Of a DNA stretch of 35,779 bases, positions 15,605-24,337 are shown piece by piece; within the stretch, counting starts at the first letter, position 1; each line of letters begins with the position of its first letter. Made by a program: the position numbers and the translations under genes. The stretch lies in NCBI GenBank assembly GCA_910588455.1, contig CAJUPG010000003.1, forward strand, positions 23,373 to 59,151, given 5' to 3'. The notes below the pieces were generated by a model, which saw only the letters and a list, made by a program, of their open reading frames with translations, was not told the origin of the DNA and did no database searches. This stretch comes from an uncultured Oscillospiraceae bacterium (GTDB taxonomy: Bacteria > Bacillota > Clostridia > Oscillospirales > Oscillospiraceae).

Positions 15605-16660
15605 TTATTCCTCCTCTGTCCGGCGGATGACCCCGCCGCCAACCACTACGTCGTCCTCGTAAAATACCACCGACTGCCCCGGGGTGATGGCCCGCTGGGG
15701 CTCGTCAAAGCGCACCCGGAGCGTGTTCCCGTCCGTCTGCTCCACGGTGCAGGGCTGCTCCTCCATCCGGTAGCGGACCTTGGCCCGGAGCCGCAGCGGC
15801 CCCTGGAGCCCCTCCAGGGCAATCCAGTTGGGGGAATCCGCCCATAGGGTCCGGTGAAACAGGCTGCCGTTTTCCGACAGCACCACCGTGTTGTTCCCGG
15901 GGCAGATCTCCTTCACGTACAGCCGTCCGTGGTTGGAGGACACCCCCAGCCCCCGGCGCTGGCCCACGGTGTAGGAGACGATCCCCTGGTGCCGGCCCAA
16001 AATTTCCCCCGTCTCCGACACAAAATTCCCCGCCGGGTAGTTTTTTCCCGTATACTGCCGGAGAAAGGCCGAATAATCCCCATCGGGGACAAAGCAGATG
16101 TCCTGGCTGTCCTTTTTCCGGGCGCTGACAAGGCCCTGGGCCTGGGCAATTTCCCGAATCTCCCCCTTGGACATATCCCCCAGGGGAAACCGGCTGTGGG
16201 CCAGCTGGTCCTGGGTCAGAGCCCACAGCACATAGCTCTGGTCCTTGGACCGGTGGGCCGCCCGCTTCAGCAGCCAGCGTCCTGTCCCCGGGTCCCGCTC
16301 CAATCGGACATAGTGGCCTGTCGCCACCAGCTCCTGCTCCTGTTCCCGGACCCGGTCCAGCAGCGCCCCGAACTTCACGTACTGGTTGCAGTCCACACAG
16401 GGATTCGGCGTCTCCCCGGCCTCATAGGCGGCAGCAAACCGGTCCATGACCCGGGCCTGAAAGCAGGGACCGGCGTCCACAACACAGTGGGGAATGTCCA
16501 GCTGGCGGGCCGCCCTTTGGGCGTCCCGGACCGCGCCGTCTCCCCCCTGGAACAGCTTCAGGGTCACCCCCAGCAGCGTGTGCCCCTGCTCCTTGAGCAG
16601 CCAGGCCGCCGCGGAGCTGTCCACGCCGCCGCTCATAGCTACCGCGATTTTTGCGCACAT
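15605..16660 (-). CDS. mnmA: tRNA-specific 2-thiouridylase
   Basis: A 351-residue cytoplasmic enzyme that adds sulfur to C2 of wobble uridine-34 in tRNAs for Lys, Glu and Gln. Seen: the PP-loop SGGVDSS (10-16) for ATP; catalytic cysteine candidates in NPCVDCNQYVKF (Cys 91) and DICFVPDGDY (Cys 189), matching the two redox-active cysteines of the family; GQRRGLGV in the middle domain; and a C-terminal beta-barrel. Length is normal. It is transcribed divergently from nrdD, with its own promoter at 16699-16727. The sulfur donor partner (a cysteine desulfurase) is not in the window. Confidence 0.95.
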   Translation of the reverse strand: MCAKIAVAMSGGVDSSAAAWLLKEQGHTLLGVTLKLFQGGDGAVRDAQRAARQLDIPHCVVDAGPCFQARVMDRFAAAYEAGETPNPCVDCNQYVKFGALLDRVREQEQELVATGHYVRLERDPGTGRWLLKRAAHRSKDQSYVLWALTQDQLAHSRFPLGDMSKGEIREIAQAQGLVSARKKDSQDICFVPDGDYSAFLRQYTGKNYPAGNFVSETGEILGRHQGIVSYTVGQRRGLGVSSNHGRLYVKEICPGNNTVVLSENGSLFHRTLWADSPNWIALEGLQGPLRLRAKVRYRMEEQPCTVEQTDGNTLRVRFDEPQRAITPGQSVVFYEDDVVVGGGVIRRTEEE

Positions 16661-16698
16661 GGAAGTAATTTCCTCCTCTTCCTGGTCATTTCGCCGAA

Positions 16699-16727
16699 AT
16701 TATAGCACAAAATCCCCGCCAGGGCAA
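16699..16727 (-). promoter_or_regulatory. Predicted promoter for mnmA
   Basis: On the minus strand TTGCCC (16722-16727) and TATAAT (16699-16704), spacer 17, with an extended -10 (TGC before TATAAT). Confidence 0.6.
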
Positions 16728-16783
16728 CCTCTGCCCCGAAGAAAGCCGCCCGGGACAAGGGTTTGCGTCCCTTCAAGGCTCCG

Positions 16784-16799
16784 ACACAAGATGTAGTGG
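16784..16799 (+). promoter_or_regulatory. NrdR-box-like operator upstream of nrdD
   Basis: ACACAAGATGTAGTGG resembles the 16-base palindromic NrdR consensus (ACAC, eight A/T-rich bases, GTGT) at about 13 of 16 positions. It overlaps the nrdD -35 box, as expected for repression of ribonucleotide reductase genes. NrdR sites usually come in pairs; I did not find a convincing second box one helical repeat set away. Confidence 0.5.
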
Positions 16800-16825
16800 A
16801 CAAGCCCCAAAATCTATGCTATAAT
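16797..16825 (+). promoter_or_regulatory. Predicted promoter for nrdD
   Basis: TGGACA (16797-16802) and TATAAT (16820-16825), spacer 17, with an extended -10 (TGC). Confidence 0.65.
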
Positions 16826-16864
16826 CAGGGTCCGTTGAGACTGAACGAAAGAGGGTTTTCTAAG

Positions 16865-18991
16865 ATGAAAGTGATTAAACGGGACGATACTATCGTGGAC
16901 TACGACCGCAGCAAAATTGCCGTCGCCATCCAAAAGGCCAACGCGGAGGTCACCGCCGCCGACCAGATCGCCCCGGAGGAAATTGACGCCATCATCGACG
17001 GGATCGAGGCCCTCAACCGGCCCCGGATGCTGGTGGAGGACATTCAGGATCTGGTGGAGCAGGCCCTGGTAGCCCGGAACAAATTTCAGCTGGCCAAAAC
17101 CTACATCATCTACCGGTACACCCGGGCTCTGGTGCGCAAGCAGAACACCACCGACGAGTCAATTCTGGCCCTGCTGCGCAACGAGAACAAAGAGCTGGCG
17201 GAAGAAAATTCCAACAAAAACACCATGATCGCCGCCACCCAGCGGGACTACATCGCCGGTGAGGTGAGCCGGGATTTGACCCGGCGCATCCTGCTGCCGG
17301 AGCACATCTCCCAGGCCCACGATGAGGGCGCGATTCACTTCCACGACGCGGACTACTTCATCCAGCCCATTTTCAACTGCTGTCTGATTAACATCGGGGA
17401 TATGCTGGACAACGGCACCGTGATGAACGGCAAGCTCATTGAAAGCCCCAAGAGCTTTCAGGTGGCCTGCACGGTGGTGACCCAGATCATTGCCTGCGTG
17501 GCCTCCAACCAGTACGGCGGCCAGAGCGTGGATTTGAGCCATTTGGGCAAATACCTGCGCCGCAGCCGGGAGAAGTTCAAAAAGCACATCGCCTACGAGT
17601 GCGCCGGGCAGGTGGACGAGGCCACTATGGAGCGCCTGGTGGACGATCAACTGCGCACTGAGCTGAAATCCGGCGTCCAGACCGTCCAGTATCAGATCAA
17701 CACCCTCATGACCACCAACGGACAGTCCCCCTTCGTCACCCTCTTCCTGAATCTCAAGGCCGGCGACCCCTATCTGGAGGAAAACGCCATGATCGTGGAG
17801 GAGGTCCTCCGCCAGCGGCTGGAGGGCATCAAGAATGAGAAGGGCGTTTACATCACCCCCGCTTTCCCCAAGCTGGTATATGTGCTGGACGAGCATAACT
17901 GCTTAAAGGGCGGAAAGTACGACTATATCACCCGTCTGGCGGTAAAATGCTCCGCCAAGCGGATGTACCCCGACTATATCTCCGCCAAGAAGATGCGGGA
18001 GAACTACCAGGGCAATGTGTTCTCCCCCATGGGCTGCCGGTCCTTCCTGGCCCCCTGGAAAAACGAGCAGGGAGAGTATCAGTTCGAGGGCCGCTTCAAC
18101 CAGGGGGTCGTCTCCCTGAACCTGCCCCAGATGGGCATTCTGGCCCGGGGAGACCAGGACAAATTCTGGCAGATTTTTGAGCAGCGGTTAGCGCTGTGCT
18201 TTGAGGCCATCATGTGCCGGCACAATGCCCTGAAAAACGTCCGCTCCGACTCCTCCCCCATCCACTGGCAGTACGGGGCCATCGCCCGGCTGCCCAAGGG
18301 CGCCCCCATCGCCCCCCTGCTCTACGGCGGATACTCCTCCATCTCCCTGGGCTACATCGGCCTGTATGAAGTGACCAAGCTGATGACCGGCGTGAGCCAC
18401 ACCGCCCCGGAGGGCCAGGAATTTGCCCTGAAGGTGATGAACCGGCTGCGCAAGGCCTGCGACGACTGGAAGGCCCAGACCAACATCGGCTTCGCCCTGT
18501 ACGGCACCCCCGCCGAGTCCCTGTGCTACCGGTTTGCCCGGATCGACAAGGAGCGCTTCGGCACCATCCCGGACGTGACCGACAAGGGGTATTATACCAA
18601 CAGCTACCACGTGGACGTACGGGAGCCCATCGACGCCTTCTCCAAGTTCCAGTTCGAAAGCCAGTTCCAGTCCATCTCCACCGGCGGCTGCATCTCCTAC
18701 TCGGAGGTGCCCAATATGGCCCACAACCTGGAGGCCCTGGAGGACGTGGTCCGCTTTATCTACGACAACATCCAGTACGCCGAGTTCAACACCAAGAGCG
18801 ACTACTGCCAGTGCTGCGGCTTCGACGGGGAGATTGAGATTAACGAGGATTTTCATTGGGAGTGCCCCGTGTGCCACAACACCGACCAGTCCAAGATGAA
18901 TGTCACCCGGCGCACCTGCGGCTATCTGGGGGAAAACTTCTGGAATGTGGGCAAGACCAAGGAGATCAAGGCCCGGGTGATGCACCTGTAA
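16865..18991 (+). CDS. nrdD: Anaerobic ribonucleoside-triphosphate reductase (class III)
   Basis: A 708-residue glycyl-radical enzyme that makes dNTPs from NTPs without oxygen. Seen: an N-terminal ATP-cone (about 1-90, KVIKRDDTIVDYDRSKI) for allosteric control; the large catalytic barrel; a C-terminal zinc site with cysteines at about 648, 651, 667 and 670; and the glycyl radical loop RRTCGYLG, radical Gly about 686. The ATG at 16865 is chosen because the family N-terminus begins here; the frame is open to 16763 across the promoter. Its activase NrdG is usually the next gene, but here a MATE transporter follows, so the activase must be encoded elsewhere. An NrdR-like box overlaps the promoter. 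Confidence 0.97.
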   Translation: MKVIKRDDTIVDYDRSKIAVAIQKANAEVTAADQIAPEEIDAIIDGIEALNRPRMLVEDIQDLVEQALVARNKFQLAKTYIIYRYTRALVRKQNTTDESILALLRNENKELAEENSNKNTMIAATQRDYIAGEVSRDLTRRILLPEHISQAHDEGAIHFHDADYFIQPIFNCCLINIGDMLDNGTVMNGKLIESPKSFQVACTVVTQIIACVASNQYGGQSVDLSHLGKYLRRSREKFKKHIAYECAGQVDEATMERLVDDQLRTELKSGVQTVQYQINTLMTTNGQSPFVTLFLNLKAGDPYLEENAMIVEEVLRQRLEGIKNEKGVYITPAFPKLVYVLDEHNCLKGGKYDYITRLAVKCSAKRMYPDYISAKKMRENYQGNVFSPMGCRSFLAPWKNEQGEYQFEGRFNQGVVSLNLPQMGILARGDQDKFWQIFEQRLALCFEAIMCRHNALKNVRSDSSPIHWQYGAIARLPKGAPIAPLLYGGYSSISLGYIGLYEVTKLMTGVSHTAPEGQEFALKVMNRLRKACDDWKAQTNIGFALYGTPAESLCYRFARIDKERFGTIPDVTDKGYYTNSYHVDVREPIDAFSKFQFESQFQSISTGGCISYSEVPNMAHNLEALEDVVRFIYDNIQYAEFNTKSDYCQCCGFDGEIEINEDFHWECPVCHNTDQSKMNVTRRTCGYLGENFWNVGKTKEIKARVMHL

Positions 18992-19011
18992 TTTTATCTA
19001 TAAGAATGCGT

Positions 19012-19039
19012 GCGGGAAGTAAAAGTTTTTACTTCCCGC
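19012..19039 (+). terminator. Inverted repeat after nrdD, probable terminator
   Basis: A 13-bp perfect inverted repeat (GCGGGAAGTAAAA and its complement, two bases between) 20 bases after the nrdD stop. The T-run lies inside the stem and what follows is only moderately T-rich, so termination may be partial. Confidence 0.5.
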
Positions 19040-19042
19040 CGC

Positions 19043-19070
19043 TTGCATTTTACCTGCCGTTTGCTATAAT
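19043..19070 (+). promoter_or_regulatory. Predicted promoter for the MATE-to-metH run
   Basis: TTGCAT (19043-19048) and TATAAT (19065-19070), spacer 16, extended -10 (TGC). No further clear promoter is seen before 27350 on this strand, so it may drive the whole run. Confidence 0.55.
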
Positions 19071-19113
19071 GGACTCTGCATATCACGATGTAATATAAAT
19101 AAGGTGAATCGCT

Positions 19114-20547
19114 ATGAAAACAAAACGCTATGAAATGGATATGTGCAGCGGACCTCTGGCCAGCAAAATTCTGGTCTTTGCCCTGCCGCTGATGCTCTCC
19201 AGTATGCTCCAGCTGCTGTTCAACGCGGCGGATGTGATTGTGGTGGGTAAGTTCGCCGGGCGGGAGTCCCTGGCAGCGGTGGGGTCTACCACGTCGCTGA
19301 TTAACCTGCTCATAGCCCTGTTTATCGGCCTGTCCGTGGGCGCCAACGTGGTGGTGGCCCGGGACCTGGGCAGCGGGCGGCGGGACAACGCGGGGAAAGC
19401 GGTGCACACCTCCATCGCCCTGTCCATACTCAGCGGCCTGGTCATGGCGGCGGTCGGCATCCTGCTCTCCCCCACCCTGCTGCAATGGATGGACTCCCCT
19501 CATGACGTGATTGATCTGTCCACCCTCTATCTGCGGGTCTACTTCGCCGGAATGCCCGCCACTATGGTCTATAACTTCGGCAGCGCCATGCTCCGTGCCC
19601 AGGGGGACACCAAGCGCCCCCTTTACTTTTTGAGCATCGCCGGAGTCATCAACCTGATCTTAAACCTGTTTTTCGTCATCTCCCTCCACTGGGGGGTGGC
19701 GGGCGTGGGGGCGGCCACGGCCATCTCCCAGTATGTATCTGCGTTTCTGGTGCTGCGGTGCCTGCGGCGGGAGGACGGCCCCCTGCATCTGGAGTGGAGG
19801 CAGCTCAAGCTGGAGTGGCGTGTGATCCGGCGCATCTTCGAAATCGGCCTGCCCGCCGGGTTCCAGGGCATCGTGTTCGCCCTGTCCAACGTGGTGATTC
19901 AGTCCTCCATCAACTCCTTCGGCTCCATCGTCATGGGCGGCTCCGCCGCCGCCGCCAGCGTGGAGGGGTTTGTGTACAACGGCATGAACGCCTTTTATCA
20001 GACCGCCCTCACCTTCACCGGCCAGAACTACGGCGCGGGCGAGACCAAGCGGGCGGACCGGGTGCTGCTCTGGTGCCAGATCTATGTCATGATTACCGGG
20101 CTGGTACTGGGCAATCTGGCCTATCTCTTCGGCGACACTCTGGTGGGCTTCTATGTGGAGGCCGGTCCCGACGCGGCGGCGGTGATTCAGCAGGGCGTGC
20201 TTCGTCTGGCTTATGTGTCCATCCCCTATTTCCTGTGCGGCATCATGGACACCATGGTGGGCAGCCTGCGGGGCCTGGGCTGCTCGGTGATTCCCATGAT
20301 CGTCTCCCTGCTGGGCTCCTGCGTCCTGCGGCTGGTGTGGGTGGCCACGATTTTCCAGAACAACCCCTCCCCCGAAATTCTCTACATCTCCTACCCCGTC
20401 AGCTGGGCCCTCACCGGCAGCATCCATTTGCTTACCTGGCTGTACGTGCGTAAAAAGGCCTACGCCAAGGTCAGCGGCGCGGGGCCGTCCTATCTGAAGG
20501 TGGACGGACACCATCCGGAGGCCAAGGCTGCGGAGGATAATGTCTGA
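19114..20547 (+). CDS. MATE family efflux transporter
   Basis: A 477-residue, 12-helix membrane antiporter of the MATE superfamily. The N-terminal signature is MCSGPLASKILVFALPLMLSSMLQLLFNAAD, followed by VIVVGKFAGRESLAAVGSTTSLINLL; the second half repeats the fold with FQGIVFALSNVVIQSSINSFGS. Such proteins export cationic drugs or metabolites using sodium or proton gradients. The substrate is not evident. It is the first gene of a plus-strand run with exonuclease III 46 bases downstream. Confidence 0.93.
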   Translation: MKTKRYEMDMCSGPLASKILVFALPLMLSSMLQLLFNAADVIVVGKFAGRESLAAVGSTTSLINLLIALFIGLSVGANVVVARDLGSGRRDNAGKAVHTSIALSILSGLVMAAVGILLSPTLLQWMDSPHDVIDLSTLYLRVYFAGMPATMVYNFGSAMLRAQGDTKRPLYFLSIAGVINLILNLFFVISLHWGVAGVGAATAISQYVSAFLVLRCLRREDGPLHLEWRQLKLEWRVIRRIFEIGLPAGFQGIVFALSNVVIQSSINSFGSIVMGGSAAAASVEGFVYNGMNAFYQTALTFTGQNYGAGETKRADRVLLWCQIYVMITGLVLGNLAYLFGDTLVGFYVEAGPDAAAVIQQGVLRLAYVSIPYFLCGIMDTMVGSLRGLGCSVIPMIVSLLGSCVLRLVWVATIFQNNPSPEILYISYPVSWALTGSIHLLTWLYVRKKAYAKVSGAGPSYLKVDGHHPEAKAAEDNV

Positions 20548-20593
20548 TCGCAAGGACTCCACAACGTAATTTGAATACGAAAGGGATAACACC

Positions 20594-21349
20594 ATGAAAT
20601 TCATTTCCTGGAACGTAAACGGCCTGCGGGCCTGCCTGAAAAAGGGGTTTTTGGACTTCTACCAGCAGGAAAAACCGGATTTTCTCTGCTTGCAGGAGAC
20701 GAAAATGAGCCAGGGCCAAGCAGAACTGGAGCTGGACGGGGCGCTGGAGTTCTGGAACTCCGCCGAAAAAAAGGGGTACTCCGGCACCGCCATTTTCACC
20801 CCTCACGCCCCCCTGGATACGGCCTACGGCATGGACCGGGAGCCTCACGACCACGAGGGGCGGCTGATTACCCTGGAGTATGAGGCGTTCTATCTGGTCT
20901 GCTGCTACACCCCCAACTCCCAGAACGGCCTGGCGCGGCTGGACTACCGGATGGAGTGGGAGGACGAGCTGCGGGACTATCTGCTCTCCCTGGACAGGAC
21001 CAAGCCGGTGATTTACTGCGGGGACCTGAACGTCGCCCACCAGGAAATTGACCTGAAAAATCCCAAAACCAACCGGAACAACGCCGGCTTCACCGACCGG
21101 GAGCGGGAGAAAATGACCGTTCTGCTCTCCTCCGGCTTCACGGACAGCTTCCGGCACCTGCACCCGGACGCGGAAGGGGCCTACTCCTGGTGGTCCTACC
21201 GCTTCCACGCACGGGAGAAAAACGCCGGATGGCGCATCGACTATTTTATCGTCTCGGACCGTCTCAAGGACAAAATCGTCCGGGCGGAAATTTTAAGCCA
21301 GGTCGAGGGCAGCGACCACTGCCCGGTCCTGCTGGAACTGGAGGTTTGA
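20594..21349 (+). CDS. xth: Exodeoxyribonuclease III / AP endonuclease
   Basis: A 251-residue DNA-repair nuclease that cuts at abasic sites and removes 3' blocks. Family motifs in order: [10 protein letters not shown] (4-13), LQETKM (catalytic Glu about 35), [18 protein letters not shown], and the C-terminal SDHCPV with the catalytic Asp-His pair. Length and order fit the ExoA/Xth family. AAAGGG lies upstream of the ATG. It is followed by the PPOX-fold gene after three bases. Confidence 0.95.
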   Translation: MKFISWNVNGLRACLKKGFLDFYQQEKPDFLCLQETKMSQGQAELELDGALEFWNSAEKKGYSGTAIFTPHAPLDTAYGMDREPHDHEGRLITLEYEAFYLVCCYTPNSQNGLARLDYRMEWEDELRDYLLSLDRTKPVIYCGDLNVAHQEIDLKNPKTNRNNAGFTDREREKMTVLLSSGFTDSFRHLHPDAEGAYSWWSYRFHAREKNAGWRIDYFIVSDRLKDKIVRAEILSQVEGSDHCPVLLELEV

Positions 21350-21352
21350 ACC

Positions 21353-21829
21353 ATGCGCAGAACAGACAAAGAAGTGACTCGTCCGGAGGATTTGCGGGCA
21401 ATTCTGGACCAGTGCGATGCCATGCGGATCGCCGGACAGGACGCGGAGGGACTTTTTGTATTTCCGGTCAACTTCGGCTATACTCTGGAGGGGGACCGGC
21501 TCACCCTCTATTTCCACTCCGCTTCTGAGGGCCGAAAGGCCCGCGCCTTCGCCCAGGGCTGTGAGGCGGCCTTTGAGATGGACTGCGGCCACAAGCTGCG
21601 CACTGCGGACACCGCCTGCGGCCACAGCTTCACCTACCGCAGCGTCATGGGCAGCGGACCGCTCGTCCCTCTCCCCTCCCCGGCGGAAAAGCGCATTGGC
21701 CTGACGGCCATTATGGCCCACGTTACAGGCCGGGACGGCTGGGATTTTCCGGAGGCTTCTCTCGAACGGACTGCCGTGTACCGGCTGAACGTCCGGACGT
21801 GGTCCGCCAAGGCCAACCTGGGGGGCTGA
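21353..21829 (+). CDS. Pyridoxamine 5'-phosphate oxidase-like flavoprotein (PPOX fold)
   Basis: A 158-residue protein of the split-barrel flavin-binding family. The start matches NimA/PPOX-like proteins: RRTDKEVTRPEDLRAILDQCDAMRIA, then LFVFPVNFGYTLEGDRLTLYFHSASEGRKARAF and a Cys/His-rich segment TADTACGHSFTYRSVMG. FMN or F420 binding is likely; relatives include nitroimidazole reductases, but drug resistance should not be assumed. GGAGG lies within the end of the exonuclease gene, seven bases before the ATG, so translation is probably coupled. Confidence 0.8.
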   Translation: MRRTDKEVTRPEDLRAILDQCDAMRIAGQDAEGLFVFPVNFGYTLEGDRLTLYFHSASEGRKARAFAQGCEAAFEMDCGHKLRTADTACGHSFTYRSVMGSGPLVPLPSPAEKRIGLTAIMAHVTGRDGWDFPEASLERTAVYRLNVRTWSAKANLGG

Positions 21830-21832
21830 GAA

Positions 21833-23446
21833 ATGATGCAGTTTGACGCGCAGAACTATGTCTACCCCTCCCGCCGGAATGTGGTCTACGCCCGCCGGAG
21901 GGTGGCCTGCACCTCCATTCCCCAGGGGGCGCAGATTGGCCTGGAAATCATGGGCCGGGGCGGCAACGCGGTGGACGCGGCGGTGGCTATGGCCGCGGCC
22001 ATGCCCCTGCTGGAGCCTACCGGGAACGGCCTTGGCTCCGACTGCTTCGCCCTGGTCTGGATGGCCAAGGACCAGAAGCTTTACGGCCTCAACGCCAGCG
22101 GTCCCGCTCCCGCCGCCCTGTCCGCCCAGCTGGTCCGGGACCGGGGATTTGGGGAAATGCCCACCGAGGGCTGGCTTCCCGTCACCGTTCCCGGAGCCGT
22201 GGGAGGCTGGGCGGAGCTGAACCGCCGCTTTGGAGACCTGCCCCTGGAGCAGCTTTTCGCCCCCGCCGCGGAGCTGGCCCGGGAGGGCGCGCCGGTGGCG
22301 GTCAACACCGCCCCTCAGTGGGCCAAGGACTGCCGCCGCATCCCGGACGGTCCGCCCCACGCCTACTGGAAGCAGGTGTTTCTCCACAAAAATGGCGCAC
22401 CCTACCGGTGCGGCGAGCTGTTTCGCTGGCCGGAGTACGCCGAAACCCTGGAGGAGCTGGCCCGGACCAGCTGCGAGAGCTTTTACCGGGGGGCACTGAT
22501 GGAAAAAATCGTCGCCTTTGCCCAGGAGACCGGCGGTTTTTTCCAAAAAGAGGATTTCCAGCGCTGCAAACCGGAGTGGGTGGAACCTGTTTCCGTGGAC
22601 TACCGGGGCTATACGGTCTGCGAAATCCCCCCCAACGGCCACGGGCTGACGGTCCTGATGGCCCTGAAGCTGCTGGACGGCCTTGCGCTGGACCCGGAGA
22701 AGGATACGGCGGAAAATTACCATAAAATCATCGAAAGCATCAAGCTGGCCTTTGCCGACACCAGGACCTATATCGCCGACCCCCGGTATATGAAGACCAA
22801 GGTCTCCGACCTGCTCTCTGACCGCTATCTGGACCGGCGCCGGGCGCTGATCGGGGAGAGGGCGCTGCTGCCCCAGGCGGGGGACCCCTCCTGCGGCGGC
22901 ACGGTCTATCTGTGTACCGCCGACGGGGAGGGAAATATGGTCTCCTTCATCCAGAGCAATTACACCACCTTCGGCGCCGGGGTCGCCGTGCCGGGGACGG
23001 GGATTTCCCTGCAAAACCGGGGAGCCAATTTTTCTCTGGACCCCCAGTCCGACAACTGCCTGGCCGGGGGCAAGCGGCCCTACCACACCATTATCCCCGG
23101 CTTCCTGCTCAAAAACGGGCAGGCCGTAGGTCCCTTCGGGGTGATGGGGGCTTTCATGCAGCCCCAGGGCCATGTGCAAATTTTAGTCAACGCCATCGAC
23201 TACCATATGAACCCCCAGCAGTGTCTGGACGCGCCCCGGGTGCAGTGGACCGGCGGGATGCACATCCAGCTGGAGCCGGGTATTTCCCCAAAAATCGCAC
23301 AGGAGCTGCTCCGCCGGGGCCATGAGGTGGAGGTCATCACCGACCCCATCGACATGGGCCGGGGACAAATTATCTGGCGGCTGGAAAACGGGCTGTACTG
23401 CGCCGGGACGGAACCCCGGTGCGACGGCGCGATCGCCGCGTGGTAA
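21833..23446 (+). CDS. ggt: Gamma-glutamyltranspeptidase family protein
   Basis: A 537-residue Ntn-hydrolase. The N-terminal part has GNAVDAAVAMAAAMPLLEPTGNGLGSDCFALVW; the autoprocessing site is CGGTVYLCTADGEGN with catalytic Thr about 357, followed by the small-subunit segment MVSFIQSNYTTFGAGVAVPGTGISLQNRG and the C-terminal GMHIQLEPG. No signal peptide is seen, so it may act in the cytoplasm, unlike the secreted E. coli enzyme. Substrate may be glutathione or another gamma-glutamyl compound or amide. The metF gene follows after 18 bases, which places it in a sulfur/methionine context. Members of this superfamily also include acylases. Confidence 0.88.
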   Translation: MMQFDAQNYVYPSRRNVVYARRRVACTSIPQGAQIGLEIMGRGGNAVDAAVAMAAAMPLLEPTGNGLGSDCFALVWMAKDQKLYGLNASGPAPAALSAQLVRDRGFGEMPTEGWLPVTVPGAVGGWAELNRRFGDLPLEQLFAPAAELAREGAPVAVNTAPQWAKDCRRIPDGPPHAYWKQVFLHKNGAPYRCGELFRWPEYAETLEELARTSCESFYRGALMEKIVAFAQETGGFFQKEDFQRCKPEWVEPVSVDYRGYTVCEIPPNGHGLTVLMALKLLDGLALDPEKDTAENYHKIIESIKLAFADTRTYIADPRYMKTKVSDLLSDRYLDRRRALIGERALLPQAGDPSCGGTVYLCTADGEGNMVSFIQSNYTTFGAGVAVPGTGISLQNRGANFSLDPQSDNCLAGGKRPYHTIIPGFLLKNGQAVGPFGVMGAFMQPQGHVQILVNAIDYHMNPQQCLDAPRVQWTGGMHIQLEPGISPKIAQELLRRGHEVEVITDPIDMGRGQIIWRLENGLYCAGTEPRCDGAIAAW

Positions 23447-23464
23447 GAAAGGAATGAATCCAAA

Positions 23465-24331
23465 ATGAAAATTGCCTCTCTGTTCGGGCAGGGCAAAACT
23501 GTTTTTTCCTGCGAGGTATTTCCGCCGAAAAAGACTAGCCCGGTGGATACCATCTACAAAACCCTGGACGGCCTCAAGGACCTGAAGCCCGACTTCATCA
23601 GCGTGACCTTCGGGGCGGGCGGCTCTCAGGTCAATCAGTCTACCTGGGAGATCGCCTCCATCATTGAGAACCAGTACAAAATTCCCGCCATGGCCCACCT
23701 GACCTGCGTGCGCTCCACCCCCGGGGAGGTGGCGGAGGTGCTCTCCCAGCTCAAGGCCGCCAACGTGGAAAACATCCTGGCCCTGCGGGGGGACCGGACC
23801 CCGGATCTGCCTCCGAAAACCGACTTCCTCCACGCAGACGAGCTGGTGTCGTTCATCCTGCGCCGGGGGGACTTCGGGGTGTCCGCCGCCTGCTACCCGG
23901 AGGGGCATTTGGAAAGCCCCGATCTGGTCAGCGACATCCGGTATCTGAAGCAGAAGGTGGACGCGGGAGCACAGCATTTGGTCAGCCAGCTCTTCTTTGA
24001 CAACGAGGAGTATTTCCGCTTTTTGGAGCGCTGCCGCATCGCGGGGATCAACGTCCCCATTGAGGCGGGCATCATGCCGGTACTGAGCAAATCCTCCATT
24101 GAGCGCATGGTGTCCATGTGCGGAGCCAGCCTGCCCCGGAAGCTCACCCGTATCCTGGGCCGCTACGGCGACCACCCGGAGGCCCTGCGGGAAGCCGGTC
24201 TGGCCTACGCCATCGACCAGATTTCCGAGCTGATTGCCGAAGGTGTGGACGGCATCCACCTGTACACCATGAACAACCCGGAGGTCGCCAAGCAGATTGC
24301 CGGAAGCATCGCCTCCATCCGGGCCGTCTGA
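23465..24331 (+). CDS. metF: 5,10-methylenetetrahydrofolate reductase
   Basis: A 288-residue flavoprotein that reduces methylene-THF to methyl-THF, the methyl donor for MetH. Seen: FSCEVFPPKK with the catalytic Glu, PDFISVTFGAGGS, MAHLTC, LALRGDRTPD and HLVSQLFFDNEEYFRF, all family blocks of the TIM barrel. Length is normal. It lies directly before the MetH activation-domain gene (six bases) and metH, so the three form a methionine module. There is no room for a SAM riboswitch or T-box in the 18-base gap upstream. Confidence 0.96.
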   Translation: MKIASLFGQGKTVFSCEVFPPKKTSPVDTIYKTLDGLKDLKPDFISVTFGAGGSQVNQSTWEIASIIENQYKIPAMAHLTCVRSTPGEVAEVLSQLKAANVENILALRGDRTPDLPPKTDFLHADELVSFILRRGDFGVSAACYPEGHLESPDLVSDIRYLKQKVDAGAQHLVSQLFFDNEEYFRFLERCRIAGINVPIEAGIMPVLSKSSIERMVSMCGASLPRKLTRILGRYGDHPEALREAGLAYAIDQISELIAEGVDGIHLYTMNNPEVAKQIAGSIASIRAV

Positions 24332-24337
24332 GCATTT

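Noticed and set aside
16803..16864. Second NrdR box downstream of the first
   Set aside because: The best candidates around 16812-16831 share too few positions with the consensus.
23447..23464. SAM riboswitch or T-box before metF
   Set aside because: The gap is 18 bases; no leader structure can fit.
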